From the NCBI GenBank assembly GCA_023151115.1, contig JAKLJP010000019.1, positions 97,236 through 161,235 on the forward strand: a stretch of DNA of 64,000 bases. Reading direction: 5' to 3'. Source of the stretch: Anaerolineae bacterium (GTDB lineage: Bacteria > Chloroflexota > Anaerolineae > 4572-78 > J111). Shown here piece by piece: positions 53,443 to 61,593 of the stretch. Position 1 is the stretch's first letter. Every line of letters starts with the position of its first letter. The position numbers and the translations under genes were made by a program. The notes beneath the pieces were generated by a model. That model did not search any database, was not told the origin of the DNA, and saw only the letters and a list, made by a program, of their open reading frames with translations.

Positions 53443-53480
53443 AACAAAAATCGCGTCTCAGTCGAGACGCGATTTTTGTT
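53443..53480. terminator. Bidirectional terminator between convergent genes
   Basis: A 17-bp perfect stem (AACAAAAATCGCGTCTC paired with its complement) with an AGTC loop, flanked by A and T runs. It serves the GlsB-type gene and the convergent cystathionine-type gene. Confidence 0.93.
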
Positions 53481-53496
53481 AGGTACTCGGTACCGA

Positions 53497-54756
53497 TTAC
53501 TGGGGAGAGACTCTCACCGGTTCTACCTGCCCATGACCATTGCCTTGAAACAAGGGTGAAGCCTGCCAGGTTTTGTCCAACGCCTGCCCCAAATCGGCCA
53601 GCAAATCCTCGGCGGTCTCGATGCCCACAGACAGCCGCACCAGGCTGTCGCTAATGCCAAGCTCGGCCCGTTCCTCGCTTGACAGCTCGTAGTAGCTAAT
53701 AATCGCCACCGGCTGCACCAGCGACTCGACCCCACCCAGGCTGGCCGCCAGATAAGGAATTTGGAGCCGGTCGAGAAATTGACACATCCCTGCCAGATCG
53801 GTCTCCAATTCAAAGCTGACTACCCCGCCAAAACCACTCATTTGAGCTTTCGCTATAGCGTGATCGGGATGGTCTGGTAAAGTAGGGTAATAGACCCGCC
53901 GGACGGCCGGATGTTGGGCTAAAAATTGAGCAACTTTTTCCGCCGTCTGGTTATGCCGCTGCACCCGCAGGTCCAACGTCTTCAGGCCACGCAGGAGCAG
54001 ATAGGCCGTCTGCGGGTCGCACACCGCCCCCAGCAGTCCCCGCGCCTCCCGCACCGCACTGATCTGGTAACCAGAGCCAATCACCACGCCCGCCATTAAA
54101 TCATTGTGGCCGCCCAGATACTTGGTGGCCGAATGGATGACAAAATCTACCCCAAATTCAAGGGGGCGCTGATTGATCGGGGTGGCAAAGGTGCTGTCAA
54201 TCACCGTTTTGAGATTGTGTTCTTTGGCAATAGCCACAACCCGTTCCAAATCCAGCACCCGCACATAGGGGTTGGTTGGCGACTCCGACAAAATAACTTT
54301 GGTATTGGGCTGAATCGCCGCGGCCAGAGCCGGATAATCCCCAATTTTCACAATAGTGGTTTCAACACCGTAGCGACCCAAAAATTGGGTTACAAATTGG
54401 CGCGTCCGGCGGTAGCAATCATCGGTCATAATCAGGTGACTGCCGGCGGAGAGCAAACTGAGCAGCGTAGTGGTGACCGCCGCCATACCGCTGGAAAAGA
54501 GACAGGCCGCTTCGCCGCCATCCAAATCAGCCAGTTTCGCTTCAGCAGTCCTGACCGTCGGATTGCCGTAACGACCGTACTCCTCCCGGTTAGTCTCCTC
54601 ACCCCAGAGATGGGCTTCCATGTAATCAATTAACTCCTGTGAGTTTTGGAAGGGGTAGGTGCTGGTAGGAAAGATGGGGGTGGTAATAGTTTGATGCGGC
54701 TTCAGGCGCGGCTCGCCGGCATGGACTACTCGTGTGCTAAAATTTGGTACGGCCAT
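53497..54756 (-). CDS. Cystathionine gamma-synthase/lyase-family enzyme
   Basis: AAGGAG 7 nt before ATG 54756 gives 419 residues (MAVPNFSTRVVHAG), dropping a 44-codon extension made of hairpin sequence. Fold-type I PLP enzyme of the Cys/Met metabolism group: EYGRYGNPTVRTAEAKLADL, FSSGMAAVTTTLLSLL, SATKYLGGHNDLMAGVV with the PLP Lys, ASLGGVESLVQPVA. Could be gamma-synthase, gamma-lyase or O-acetylhomoserine sulfhydrylase. The SAM riboswitch upstream ties it to methionine supply. Confidence 0.95.
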   Translation of the reverse strand: MAVPNFSTRVVHAGEPRLKPHQTITTPIFPTSTYPFQNSQELIDYMEAHLWGEETNREEYGRYGNPTVRTAEAKLADLDGGEAACLFSSGMAAVTTTLLSLLSAGSHLIMTDDCYRRTRQFVTQFLGRYGVETTIVKIGDYPALAAAIQPNTKVILSESPTNPYVRVLDLERVVAIAKEHNLKTVIDSTFATPINQRPLEFGVDFVIHSATKYLGGHNDLMAGVVIGSGYQISAVREARGLLGAVCDPQTAYLLLRGLKTLDLRVQRHNQTAEKVAQFLAQHPAVRRVYYPTLPDHPDHAIAKAQMSGFGGVVSFELETDLAGMCQFLDRLQIPYLAASLGGVESLVQPVAIISYYELSSEERAELGISDSLVRLSVGIETAEDLLADLGQALDKTWQASPLFQGNGHGQVEPVRVSPQ

Positions 54757-54793
54757 CAGTTGTCTCCTTAAATAAAATATTGATCGGGTTACG

Positions 54794-54887
54794 TGACCGG
54801 GGACCGAAAACCGAAGACCAGGGTTACTCTTGCTCTCCTTATCATCAAGAAGAGAATACCCGGTTGCCGGTCCACCGTCTTCGGTCA
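54794..54887. repeat. Unit-array hairpin (GACCGGG/GACCGAA) in the riboswitch leader
   Basis: GACCGGGGACCGAAAACCGAA... faces CCGGTTGCCGGTCCACC...GGTC, with GGGTTACTCTT and AAGAGAATACCC closing the middle. It lies between the second terminator and the start codon, i.e. in the mRNA leader. Confidence 0.8.
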
Positions 54888-54890
54888 ACT

Positions 54891-54929
54891 AAAAAAGGGC
54901 CTCTCATCTGGTTAGATGAGAGGCCCTTT
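54891..54929 (-). terminator. Riboswitch-associated terminator 2
   Basis: On the minus strand AAAGGGCCTCTCATCT pairs with AGATGAGAGGCCCTTT and is followed by TTTA. Its 5' arm contains CTCTCATCT, complementary to AGATGAGAG of the riboswitch P1 3' strand, so it can form an antiterminator. Confidence 0.88.
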
Positions 54930-54942
54930 GGGTGAGGCGCAT

Positions 54943-54970
54943 AAAAAAGCCTCTTCCAAAAGAAGAGGCC
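54943..54970 (-). terminator. Riboswitch-associated terminator 1
   Basis: CCTCTTC/GAAGAGG stem with a TTTT-rich loop followed by CTTTTTTA on the minus strand, immediately after the aptamer. Confidence 0.85.
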
Positions 54971-54990
54971 GGGGGCGTCAACGCTTTCGC

Positions 54991-55109
54991 TCTCATCTTC
55001 CAGAAATAGTTCTGCCGGAATTGGCACCGAAAACATCAGTTGAACTGCCATCAACTGCGCCAGGTTGCCGGGGTTTCACAGGGCCGGTCCCTCCACCCCT
55101 CTGGATGAG
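54991..55109 (-). promoter_or_regulatory. SAM-I (S-box) riboswitch
   Basis: The minus strand carries the S-box core: CTCATCCAGAGGGGTGGAGG at the P1/P2 start, GACCGGCCCTGTGAAACCCC, GGCAACC, then GGTGCCAATTCCGGCAGAA and the closing GGAAGATGAGAG. Binding of SAM should favour termination downstream and lower expression of the cystathionine-type gene. Confidence 0.95.
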
Positions 55110-55161
55110 CACAATGTGCTAATTATGTTTTTGCCGGGCAATTGCTGCCCTAATTTGGACA

Positions 55162-55189
55162 ATAATACCATAAAGCTGGCTGCTGTCAA
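55162..55189 (-). promoter_or_regulatory. Sigma-70-type promoter for the riboswitch transcript
   Basis: Minus-strand TTGACA (55189-55184) and TATTAT (55167-55162) with a 16-nt spacer, about 50 nt before the aptamer. Confidence 0.75.
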
Positions 55190-55283
55190 ATTCCGAATTG
55201 CACCATCAGACCGGTTCAATCTTTACAAAACCGTTTGACACAATCTCCCCAAGCTCCTACAATCCTGATAAGGAGTTACTATT

Positions 55284-56135
55284 TTGAGACGAGATTTCAA
55301 CCAGGTTCGGGCTATTACGCAAAATGATTTACGTAGTATCATGCGTATGGTAGATACGGCCTGGCGCGTCCACATTCGCGTTCCCCCGGTAGAATTGGGG
55401 GCCAAAATCAAGGTGATGCCCGGCTTTTTGGCCGAAGACCAGGCCGGCTTGCGGGGTTTTATCGTCATGGAGCCGCAGCGCCCGCATGTGGCGCTGATCA
55501 TTGCGGCCGGCCTGCGCGACAGTTGGAGCGTCAGGCCCTATCTCGATTTGTTACTGCCCGAAATCGAAGAGGCGGTCCAGCTTGGAGGCTTGCCAGCCGT
55601 GGCCCATATCGGCAATGTAGCCTGGCTGGTAGACGACTTGCAGCGGCGCGGTTTTGAAATACGTGAATGGATCGTGGCCTTTGAACGTCACGGCAGCAAT
55701 GCCCCACCGGCTGTGCCCCGGCCCGCGCTGATACGCCCAGCCCATTACAGCGACATGCCGGAGCTATTGGCCCTGGATGGTCTGGCTTTTAACCATATCT
55801 GGCGAAAATCGGCGGGCAATTTCAACGAGGCTCTGGCCAGGGCCGACTCCTTTGCCGTAGCCGAATTGGATGGGCGGATTGTCGGCTATGAATGGTTTGA
55901 GCGCTATCACAAGCACGCCCATTTGACCCGGCTGGCCGTACACCCAGCCTATCAGGGACGCGGCATCGGCGCGCAACTGCTCCATACCGCCATCACCGAT
56001 GCTCTGGCCAATGGGGCTAATATGATTACCCTCAATACCCAGGAGAACAATTACCGCTCACGGGCGCTATACGAGCGCTTTGGCTTCGTGTTTAGTCAGC
56101 AGCGTATGCCGGTGCTGTGGAAAGAATTGGGGTAA
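55284..56135 (+). CDS. GNAT-family N-acetyltransferase
   Basis: 283 residues from a TTG start with AAGGAG 8 nt upstream. The C-terminal half is a typical GNAT domain: LTRLAVHPAYQGRGIGAQLL (acetyl-CoA loop), ITLNTQENNYRSRALYERFG. The N-terminal half looks like a second, degenerate GNAT domain (AEDQAGLRGFIVMEPQ), as in tandem-GNAT proteins. Substrate unknown. Confidence 0.92.
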   Translation: MRRDFNQVRAITQNDLRSIMRMVDTAWRVHIRVPPVELGAKIKVMPGFLAEDQAGLRGFIVMEPQRPHVALIIAAGLRDSWSVRPYLDLLLPEIEEAVQLGGLPAVAHIGNVAWLVDDLQRRGFEIREWIVAFERHGSNAPPAVPRPALIRPAHYSDMPELLALDGLAFNHIWRKSAGNFNEALARADSFAVAELDGRIVGYEWFERYHKHAHLTRLAVHPAYQGRGIGAQLLHTAITDALANGANMITLNTQENNYRSRALYERFGFVFSQQRMPVLWKELG

Positions 56136-56144
56136 AGGAAGCCC

Positions 56145-58205
56145 TTACTCAATAGTTACGAGTTTTAGTTCAATCCTGCCCACCTCGGCGGCGTTCTGGG
56201 CCGGATCGTACCAAATGAGCAGCGGGGTGTACGAGCCGGGCGGCGTAGTCAAATCGTACACATCGGCCACAACTTCGCCGGGCCGCCAGGCGGGGGTAGG
56301 ATAGGCAAAGTGAACCGGCACAGCGTCAACCGCGGCAGCCACTTCGCCCGCCGAATTGAGCAGGCGAGCAGAGACTTTCAAATTGGCAGTTATTGGGGCG
56401 ACAGCTTGCCAGAAAAGAGTCAACCGCAGCCGGGCCGGCCCGTGGCCGGTGTGAGGCGGACGAGAAAGCTGATAGCCCAGCAGCAAAATCTCCGGTGTAA
56501 CCGGCTGATCCACCGCAATCAACCACTGAGGCGGAGTTGTCACCGGCTGAGGATGGACTTGAATCAGCGGCCCCACCGCCCCCAGCGACCAGCGTTCCGG
56601 CGCGCCTGGCAGCTCACGGGTCAAATAAACAGCTTTTCCATCGGCCAATAATCGCTCTACCACCGCCAGCCGGTCTCCTTCCGCATCGGCCACAATCGTC
56701 TCAAGATTGGGGCGTTGGTTTTCGGTTTGCTGAAAGTACCGCAGCAAGGTCATCTCCCCCAAAATCCCGACGATAGCAGCGTTCTGCGGCAGCGGTTGTT
56801 GCAGCATATCCAGCCCGTAGTCATGCACCTGCCACGTATTCCGCGCCGCCAGCACTGGTAAATTGCTTTGAATGAGTTGGAAGACAATCCAAGCAAAGAC
56901 TCCCAGAATGAGAGCTGTTGCAGCCAGAGTTAAACGTTGAACGTTGAACGTTGAGCGTATCAGGCCGCTCACACCGACGCCGCTCCACACGGCCCACACC
57001 AAAAACGGCGGAATAAAAAAGACCTCGATATCGCTGACGTTGTAAAAAAGGTTGAAAGAAAAATAAGTGAGAAATGCGATTCCGGTCAGCGCCAAAATTT
57101 TGTGCTGCCGCCGCCAGGCCAGATAAATCAGCCCCACGAAGCCGGGTGTAAGCGTGTAAAATTGGCGGATGAACATATTCCAGTAGAAAGCGGTATCCCG
57201 CGCCTGTCCAAACGGATTGGCAAAAACAAAAACCCCGTAGCCGCTGGCGCTGACCTGCCGCCAAAAACCGGCCCAGGTGTTTTGATAGGTCCCATCTAGC
57301 GAGCCAACGTGCCCTCGCAGCGGCAGGTACAGGTAGAGCAGTAAAGGCGCCAGCCCCACCAGGAGCGCCAGCGCCATTGTTTTAACAAAGCCCTTGTATT
57401 TCCAGAAGCCGGGTTTTTGGTTTAGAAACAGAAATACCGCCAGAGCCGGCCATAACAACAAACTCGTCCGGTGATGGGTCAGACCCAGCCCGGCCACAAA
57501 CGCCAACCACAGACCCTCTCTCCCAACTGTTCTTCCCAGAGTCCCCTCTCCCTCTGAGAGAGGGTTAGGGTGAAGGCTAATTTCCACCATTGGTGGTATG
57601 CCCTCCGGCTCCTGACGCTCTCTCTGTTGTAACTCCAGAGTAACAGCTAACAACAAAAGCAACGCTACCAAAAAAGCATTGAGCGTATACACTTCGGCAA
57701 TCGTAGCCTGCTGCCAAAAAACAGGGCCAACCGCAAAGAGCAAAGCGCCGATGAGTCCACCGAGATGAAGGGAAGGTTGGAAGAACGGAAGGTTGGACGA
57801 TGGTATCTCTTTCAACCTTCCAACTATTTGCGCAATCAACAAATACACCACCGCCACCGTCGCCGCACCAAAAAAGGCGCTCATCAGATTGACGCGATAA
57901 GCGATGTTGCCGGCGGGAACAATCAGGGTAAACAGTTTGCCTAAGAGGGTATAAAGCGGGTAGCCGGTGGGATGAGCAATGCCCAATTGATAAGTAACCA
58001 GTTGAAATTCCAGGCTGTCGTCAAAGATGGTGACCACAGAAGGGGCCAGGGTGCTGAGGTAAAGAAGGAAGCTGGCGATAAAGAGTCCACCGGCAATTAG
58101 ATAGCGCGGCAGGGGGGCGGGGGAGCGGAGGAGCAGGGGAGAAATATTCGCTGATTCGCTCATTCGCTGATTCGTTTTAGCTTTCAGGCTCAATCCCAAT
58201 TTCAA
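56145..58205 (-). CDS. DUF2723 membrane protein with repeat-derived insertions
   Basis: Up to 686 residues; the true start may be ATG 58163 (672 residues), avoiding overlap with the upstream adaptor gene. About ten TM helices and the DUF2723 N-terminal motif are present (STLAPSVVTIFDDSLEFQLV, GIAHPTGYPLYTLLGKLF), a GT-C glycosyltransferase-like family. Several in-frame stretches derive from DNA repeats: near the N-terminus (SPLLLRSPAPLP), GRLKEIPSSNLPFFQPSLH, SLHPNPLSEGEGT and STFNVQRL. They probably lie in loops. The C-terminal ~180 residues are an extracytoplasmic beta domain. Confidence 0.92.
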   Translation of the reverse strand: MKLGLSLKAKTNQRMSESANISPLLLRSPAPLPRYLIAGGLFIASFLLYLSTLAPSVVTIFDDSLEFQLVTYQLGIAHPTGYPLYTLLGKLFTLIVPAGNIAYRVNLMSAFFGAATVAVVYLLIAQIVGRLKEIPSSNLPFFQPSLHLGGLIGALLFAVGPVFWQQATIAEVYTLNAFLVALLLLLAVTLELQQRERQEPEGIPPMVEISLHPNPLSEGEGTLGRTVGREGLWLAFVAGLGLTHHRTSLLLWPALAVFLFLNQKPGFWKYKGFVKTMALALLVGLAPLLLYLYLPLRGHVGSLDGTYQNTWAGFWRQVSASGYGVFVFANPFGQARDTAFYWNMFIRQFYTLTPGFVGLIYLAWRRQHKILALTGIAFLTYFSFNLFYNVSDIEVFFIPPFLVWAVWSGVGVSGLIRSTFNVQRLTLAATALILGVFAWIVFQLIQSNLPVLAARNTWQVHDYGLDMLQQPLPQNAAIVGILGEMTLLRYFQQTENQRPNLETIVADAEGDRLAVVERLLADGKAVYLTRELPGAPERWSLGAVGPLIQVHPQPVTTPPQWLIAVDQPVTPEILLLGYQLSRPPHTGHGPARLRLTLFWQAVAPITANLKVSARLLNSAGEVAAAVDAVPVHFAYPTPAWRPGEVVADVYDLTTPPGSYTPLLIWYDPAQNAAEVGRIELKLVTIE
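56931..56957. repeat. AACGTTG heptamer array inside DUF2723
   Basis: Three to four AACGTTG units in tandem; on the coding strand they are read as STFNVQRL between predicted TM helices. AACGTT is self-complementary. Confidence 0.75.
57509..57577. repeat. CCCTCTCC...GAGAGGG repeat inside DUF2723
   Basis: CCCTCTCCCTCT and AGAGAGGGTTAGGG form a palindrome read in the gene as SLHPNPLSEGEGT, the translation that this widespread repeat type gives in many genomes. An ACCCTCTCTCC arm precedes it. Confidence 0.8.
57769..57826. repeat. GGAAGGTT unit-array hairpin inside DUF2723
   Basis: GGGAAGGTTGGAAG and CGGAAGGTTGGA arrays face CAACCTTCCAAC. Read in frame as about 20 residues (RLKEIPSSNLPFFQPSL) in a loop. 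The same unit occurs intergenically at 27229 and 59774. Confidence 0.82.
58119..58174. repeat. GGGGAGC and ATTCGCTG arrays at the DUF2723 5' end
   Basis: GGGGGAGCGGAGGAGCAGGG is followed by ATTCGCTG, ATTCGCTC, ATTCGCTG and ATTCG in tandem. They cover the first codons of the DUF2723 gene and make its start uncertain. Confidence 0.75.
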
Positions 58206-59355
58206 CCCGGCCGGTCATGCCGGGGCGCACCTCAAAATCGCCGCTGTTGAAGTCGAGATAAACGGTAAAAAGCGCGGTATCGCCGTCTTTTTGGGTTGAC
58301 TCTAACTCGATGCGATAGATGATGGCCGGAATGGGCACGTTGGGATATGTCTTCAAAAAGATAGTGGCCTGGTCGCCGGGCTGAATGTCGGCCAGATTGC
58401 GCTCGCTGAAGTTGCTGGTGGCAAAACGCAGCGGCTCCACCTGGGCAATCGTCACCGAGGCGTTGTTGGTAGACACGCCCGGCGCGGCATTGACCTCTGT
58501 CACTACCCCATCCCAGGGCGCTACAAGCTGCGCTTTCGCCAGGTTCGCCTGGGCCTCGGCCACCTGCAACTGCGATTCGCGGAGTTTGGCTTCATTCACT
58601 ACCTGGGCTTCCGGGCGCAGACCCGCCTGTAACTTGTCTAGCCGATTTTTGGCCTGGACCACATTGGCCCGCGCTGCGGCCAGTTGGGCTTCGGTGGCCG
58701 GTTGGGTGGCTTCATCATACACGGCTTTGGCCCGCTCATAGGCCAGCGTCGCCTGCTGGAGTTCGGCGGCCTGGGGACTCATGCCGACCCCCTGAGCATA
58801 AGCCACCTGGTCATAAGCCTCCTGGGCCTGGCGGAGTTCAATCTCGCGCATACGCAAATCGGCGGCGGCCTGGGTGATGGCTTCTTCAGAGGGCAAGCTT
58901 TGCAGGCGGGCTAGCTCAGCCTGGGCTGAGAAGAGGCTGGCCTCAGCCTCACTGATGTCGCCGGCCAGCGCCGGAGCCGTTTCATTGGCAATTTGCGCTT
59001 CTAGCAGGGCCAGGCTGGCTTCGGCTTTTTTCAGTGCGTTTTGCAGGTCGGTCTCGTCAATGCGGGCCAGCAAGTCGCCCGTTTTGACCGTCTGCCCGGC
59101 CACCACAAAAACTTCGGCAATCGTTCCGCTCAGACCGGAGGATTGAAAACTAAACGTCTGCGGTGGGAGAGGCAAGACGACCTGCCCATCCGCCGAGATA
59201 GTGGTCTGGAAAACGGTGATGGGTGTGGGGAGAGGCGTAGGGGTCTGGTCGGGGGTAGCTGTAGCTTGCCCAAAATTAAAGTTACTTGCCCCTTCTGCGC
59301 AAGCTGACAGAAGCAGTAAGGTTAAGGCAACGAACAGGATGGGTAGGTATTTCAT
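58177..59355 (-). CDS. HlyD/RND-type periplasmic adaptor lipoprotein
   Basis: 392 residues. Lipoprotein signal (LTLLLLSACAEG), biotinyl-lipoyl-like half (SGTIAEVFVVAGQTVKTGDL), a long coiled-coil hairpin (about 115-260), the second lipoyl half (LVAPWDGVVTEVNAAPGVST) and a beta-barrel (IQPGDQATIFLKTYPNVPIP). Such adaptors link an inner-membrane exporter to the exterior. No transporter gene is next to it; the downstream neighbour is the DUF2723 protein. Confidence 0.92.
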   Translation of the reverse strand: MKYLPILFVALTLLLLSACAEGASNFNFGQATATPDQTPTPLPTPITVFQTTISADGQVVLPLPPQTFSFQSSGLSGTIAEVFVVAGQTVKTGDLLARIDETDLQNALKKAEASLALLEAQIANETAPALAGDISEAEASLFSAQAELARLQSLPSEEAITQAAADLRMREIELRQAQEAYDQVAYAQGVGMSPQAAELQQATLAYERAKAVYDEATQPATEAQLAAARANVVQAKNRLDKLQAGLRPEAQVVNEAKLRESQLQVAEAQANLAKAQLVAPWDGVVTEVNAAPGVSTNNASVTIAQVEPLRFATSNFSERNLADIQPGDQATIFLKTYPNVPIPAIIYRIELESTQKDGDTALFTVYLDFNSGDFEVRPGMTGRVEIGIEPES

Positions 59356-59397
59356 CGTTTCAGCCTGGAGATAGTGTACACAAGATGAATTAATTGC

Positions 59398-59688
59398 CTA
59401 ATTTTCCTCATCGGAATCTTCGGGAAACCACAAATGGCTCATGCCGGCGGCAATATCAGTGAGGCGTTTGAGCGCCCAGGCAAAAACACCCGACACCAGC
59501 ACCAGGATGGCTATATAAGCCGGGGTAGACAGGCCCATCTGCTGCGCCCCCCTGGCCAGCAAAAAAACAATCAGGCCGAAGAGACCCACCAGCCCAAAAG
59601 CCAGGACGATAGCCAAAACAATAGACGGCCAGAGAGATAACCGCGATTTTGGTTTTACCCTCTGCTCCAGAGGGTCAGGTTGAGTCAT
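59398..59688 (-). CDS. Small two-TM hypothetical protein
   Basis: ATG 59688 (MTQPDPLEQRVKPK) gives 96 residues; a frame 12 codons longer exists without better support. Two hydrophobic helices (IVLAIVLAFGLVGLFGLIVF and YIAILVLVSGVFAWAL) are separated by a short loop, with an acidic C-terminus. Lies just upstream of the adaptor gene on the same strand. No family recognised. Confidence 0.7.
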   Translation of the reverse strand: MTQPDPLEQRVKPKSRLSLWPSIVLAIVLAFGLVGLFGLIVFLLARGAQQMGLSTPAYIAILVLVSGVFAWALKRLTDIAAGMSHLWFPEDSDEEN

Positions 59689-59773
59689 ACCGGCATCATA
59701 ATCTTGATTTGAACATTTTGGCAAGCGTCAGGACTACTTTTAAAGAATTTTAACGACCAAATTCGATAAAGCT

Positions 59774-59836
59774 TGGAAGATTGGAGGATTGGAAGGCTGG
59801 TAAATCTTGACCAATCCTCCAACCTTCCAACCTTCC
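59774..59836. repeat. Unit-array hairpin (GGAAGATT octamers)
   Basis: GGAAGATTGGAGGATTGGAA... faces CCAATCCTCCAACCTTCC... with a 10-nt spacer. It lies in the gap between divergent small genes, just upstream of the promoter at 59895. Confidence 0.88.
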
Positions 59837-59894
59837 TGGCCTATTGAGTTAAGATTTTGAAAATCAAATCTCATCAAGAAGCTCGAAATGGGCA

Positions 59895-59923
59895 TTGACA
59901 AATACATCTTTCTATGATATATT
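59895..59923 (+). promoter_or_regulatory. Strong sigma-70-type promoter
   Basis: Consensus TTGACA (59895-59900), 17-nt spacer, TATATT (59918-59923), about 60 nt before the start of the next gene. Confidence 0.78.
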
Positions 59924-59982
59924 AACAGATAATTACACGTAATTTATAAACAATCTTTTTACCATACAAGGAGATACCAAAT

Positions 59983-60396
59983 ATGACAACCGAAACCAAT
60001 GGCAACGGTGTAGCCGAAGAAACTGTGGCCGAAGAGGTCAAAACCGATGGGGCCGAAACCAAATCAGCGGGCAGTAAAAGCTCGGCGGCCAGCAAAACCA
60101 TCAACGAGGCCATCAAACAAGTTGAGAGCTTTACCGAAAACCTGGGCAAGGCCCTGGGCAGCGCCCTGCAAGACCGGGCCAATGTGGTAATGGTACGGGT
60201 TAACGATGACAGCTTGAGCTACCTGGATATGCTGGTCGAAGCCGACGTAACCAAAAGCCGCTCCGAAAGCGCCGCTTTCTTGATTAACGAAGGCATCAAG
60301 GCCAACCAGACCCTCTTCAACCGTATCCGCGAAATCACCGACCAGATTGCCTCTTTAAAGGCCCAGCTCCGCGAGTCGGTTAAGGGTGAAGAATAG
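59983..60396 (+). CDS. Hypothetical protein with possible ribbon-helix-helix core
   Basis: 137 residues after AAGGAG and a near-consensus promoter, suggesting good expression. The first ~50 residues are acidic and low complexity (EETVAEEVKTDGAETKSAGS). The C-terminal half (VVMVRVNDDSLSYLDMLVEA, SRSESAAFLINEGIKANQTL) has the spacing of a ribbon-helix-helix DNA-binding domain followed by a coiled helix. Family not recognised; DNA binding is a suggestion only. Confidence 0.75.
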   Translation: MTTETNGNGVAEETVAEEVKTDGAETKSAGSKSSAASKTINEAIKQVESFTENLGKALGSALQDRANVVMVRVNDDSLSYLDMLVEADVTKSRSESAAFLINEGIKANQTLFNRIREITDQIASLKAQLRESVKGEE

Positions 60397-60411
60397 TTAG
60401 TTTCCGATGAT

Positions 60412-60469
60412 GACCGGGGACCGGAGACCGGGCAATAAATACCCGGTCTCCGGTCTCCCGTCTCCGGTC
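60412..60469. repeat. Unit-array hairpin (GACCGGG/GACCGGA heptamers)
   Basis: Three GACCGGN units (60412-60432), loop CAATAAATA, then CCCGGTCTCCGGTCTCCC... (60442-60469). The same unit as at 18304 and 54794. It lies within a likely two-gene transcript. Confidence 0.9.
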
Positions 60470-60492
60470 TGTTTTCAGGGGAGAGAGTTGCT

Positions 60493-61062
60493 ATGATTGA
60501 AGCATTTTCTAACATCGCTACCGCTTTTGGCCTGTCCACTTCGGCGGGGCTGAACGCTTATTTGCCGCTGCTGCTGGTGGCGGTAGCTGCCCGCTACACC
60601 GACCTGATTCATTTGAATAAACCCTGGGATGTGATGACCAGCGGTTGGGTGATTGGGGCTTTGGCCGTGCTGCTGCTCATCGAGATGACTGCCGATAAGA
60701 TACCCGCCGTTGACACCATCAACGACGGGATTCAAACCTTTGGCCGCCCGGTGGCCGGGGCTGTTCTTTTTGCGGCCAGTTCCGGCGTGGTAGGCGACTT
60801 GCACCCGGCGCTGGCGTTTATCGCCGGGCTGCTGTTGGCCGGCAGCGTCCACGTGGTTAAAACCGCCGCCCGCCCCATGGTTACGGCTACTACCGCCGGT
60901 ACAGGCAACTGGGCCGTCAGTTTGATTGAAGATGTGCTGGCCCTGATTGGCACGATTATGGCTATTCTCGCCCCAATTCTGGTTGTCTTGACGGTTCTGT
61001 TCAGCGCGCTGCTAGGGTTATGGTGGTGGGGTCGCCGGCAAGTTCGGACAGTGACAGCTTAA
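60493..61062 (+). CDS. DUF4126 membrane protein
   Basis: 189 residues with about five TM helices and the DUF4126 pattern (GLSTSAGLNAYLPLLLVAVA, AARPMVTATTAGTGNW, SLIEDVLALIGTIMAILAP). Function unknown in the family. GGGGAGAG precedes the ATG. Confidence 0.92.
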   Translation: MIEAFSNIATAFGLSTSAGLNAYLPLLLVAVAARYTDLIHLNKPWDVMTSGWVIGALAVLLLIEMTADKIPAVDTINDGIQTFGRPVAGAVLFAASSGVVGDLHPALAFIAGLLLAGSVHVVKTAARPMVTATTAGTGNWAVSLIEDVLALIGTIMAILAPILVVLTVLFSALLGLWWWGRRQVRTVTA

Positions 61063-61105
61063 TCAAAAGCTGATCGTTCGTTTAGTTTTTTTACCTCTTG
61101 CTCTC

Positions 61106-61288
61106 TGTTCACATTTAAGAATCCAGTTTGGTGGAGATATTTTTCGGCTGCTCGGCTTTTTTGCTGGTTCCTCTTTGCTTATTTTAACCACCGGTTTTGC
61201 CAAAAAGAGCCAGAAAACAGTGCGTCAGGAAATAGACCTTGCTACCCGGCGCAAAAATGAGTATCTTTCACGGCAGAGGAAAAGATGA
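61106..61288 (+). pseudogene. 5'-truncated RelE/HigB-type (Gp49-like) toxin
   Basis: An open frame without a start codon reads LRIQFGGDIFRLLGFFAGSS, LLILTTGFAKKSQKTVRQEI and [13 protein letters not shown], which is the C-terminal two-thirds of a Gp49/HigB-like toxin. It ends with a TGA that overlaps the antitoxin ATG by 4 nt, the normal toxin-antitoxin layout. Upstream of about 61106 the sequence no longer resembles the family and lies just past the DUF4126 gene, so the toxin N-terminus is lost. Confidence 0.8.
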
Positions 61289-61569
61289 GTGATGTAAGAC
61301 GCTACATTGAAAAACGAATGAGGACAGATGCAGAATTTGCAGAAGGGTTTGAAGTAGGCTACGCCAATTTCAAAATCGGCGTGGTGCTTCGTCAGGCGCG
61401 AGAAGCAGCAGGTTTAACCCAAGAAGAAGTTGCCCGCCGTTTAAATACGACGAAATCGGCCATTTCCCGGATAGAAAATCACGCCGATGATGTGCGGTTG
61501 TCCACTTTGAAGCGATATGCGGAAGCAGTCGGAACTAACCTACAGATCAAATTAGCTCGTGCTGTGTAA
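61285..61569 (+). CDS. XRE-family antitoxin (HigA-like), probable orphan
   Basis: 94 residues with a central XRE HTH ([40 protein letters not shown]). It overlaps the truncated toxin by 4 nt. With the toxin broken, the antitoxin may persist as a lone regulator. Confidence 0.92.
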   Translation: MSDVRRYIEKRMRTDAEFAEGFEVGYANFKIGVVLRQAREAAGLTQEEVARRLNTTKSAISRIENHADDVRLSTLKRYAEAVGTNLQIKLARAV

Positions 61570-61593
61570 GAGTTAGTTAAGAGATAAACCTTC

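Noticed and set aside
54757..54888. 44-residue N-terminal extension of the cystathionine-type enzyme
   Set aside because: It covers the riboswitch leader hairpin; AAGGAG and a normal PLP-enzyme start support ATG 54756.
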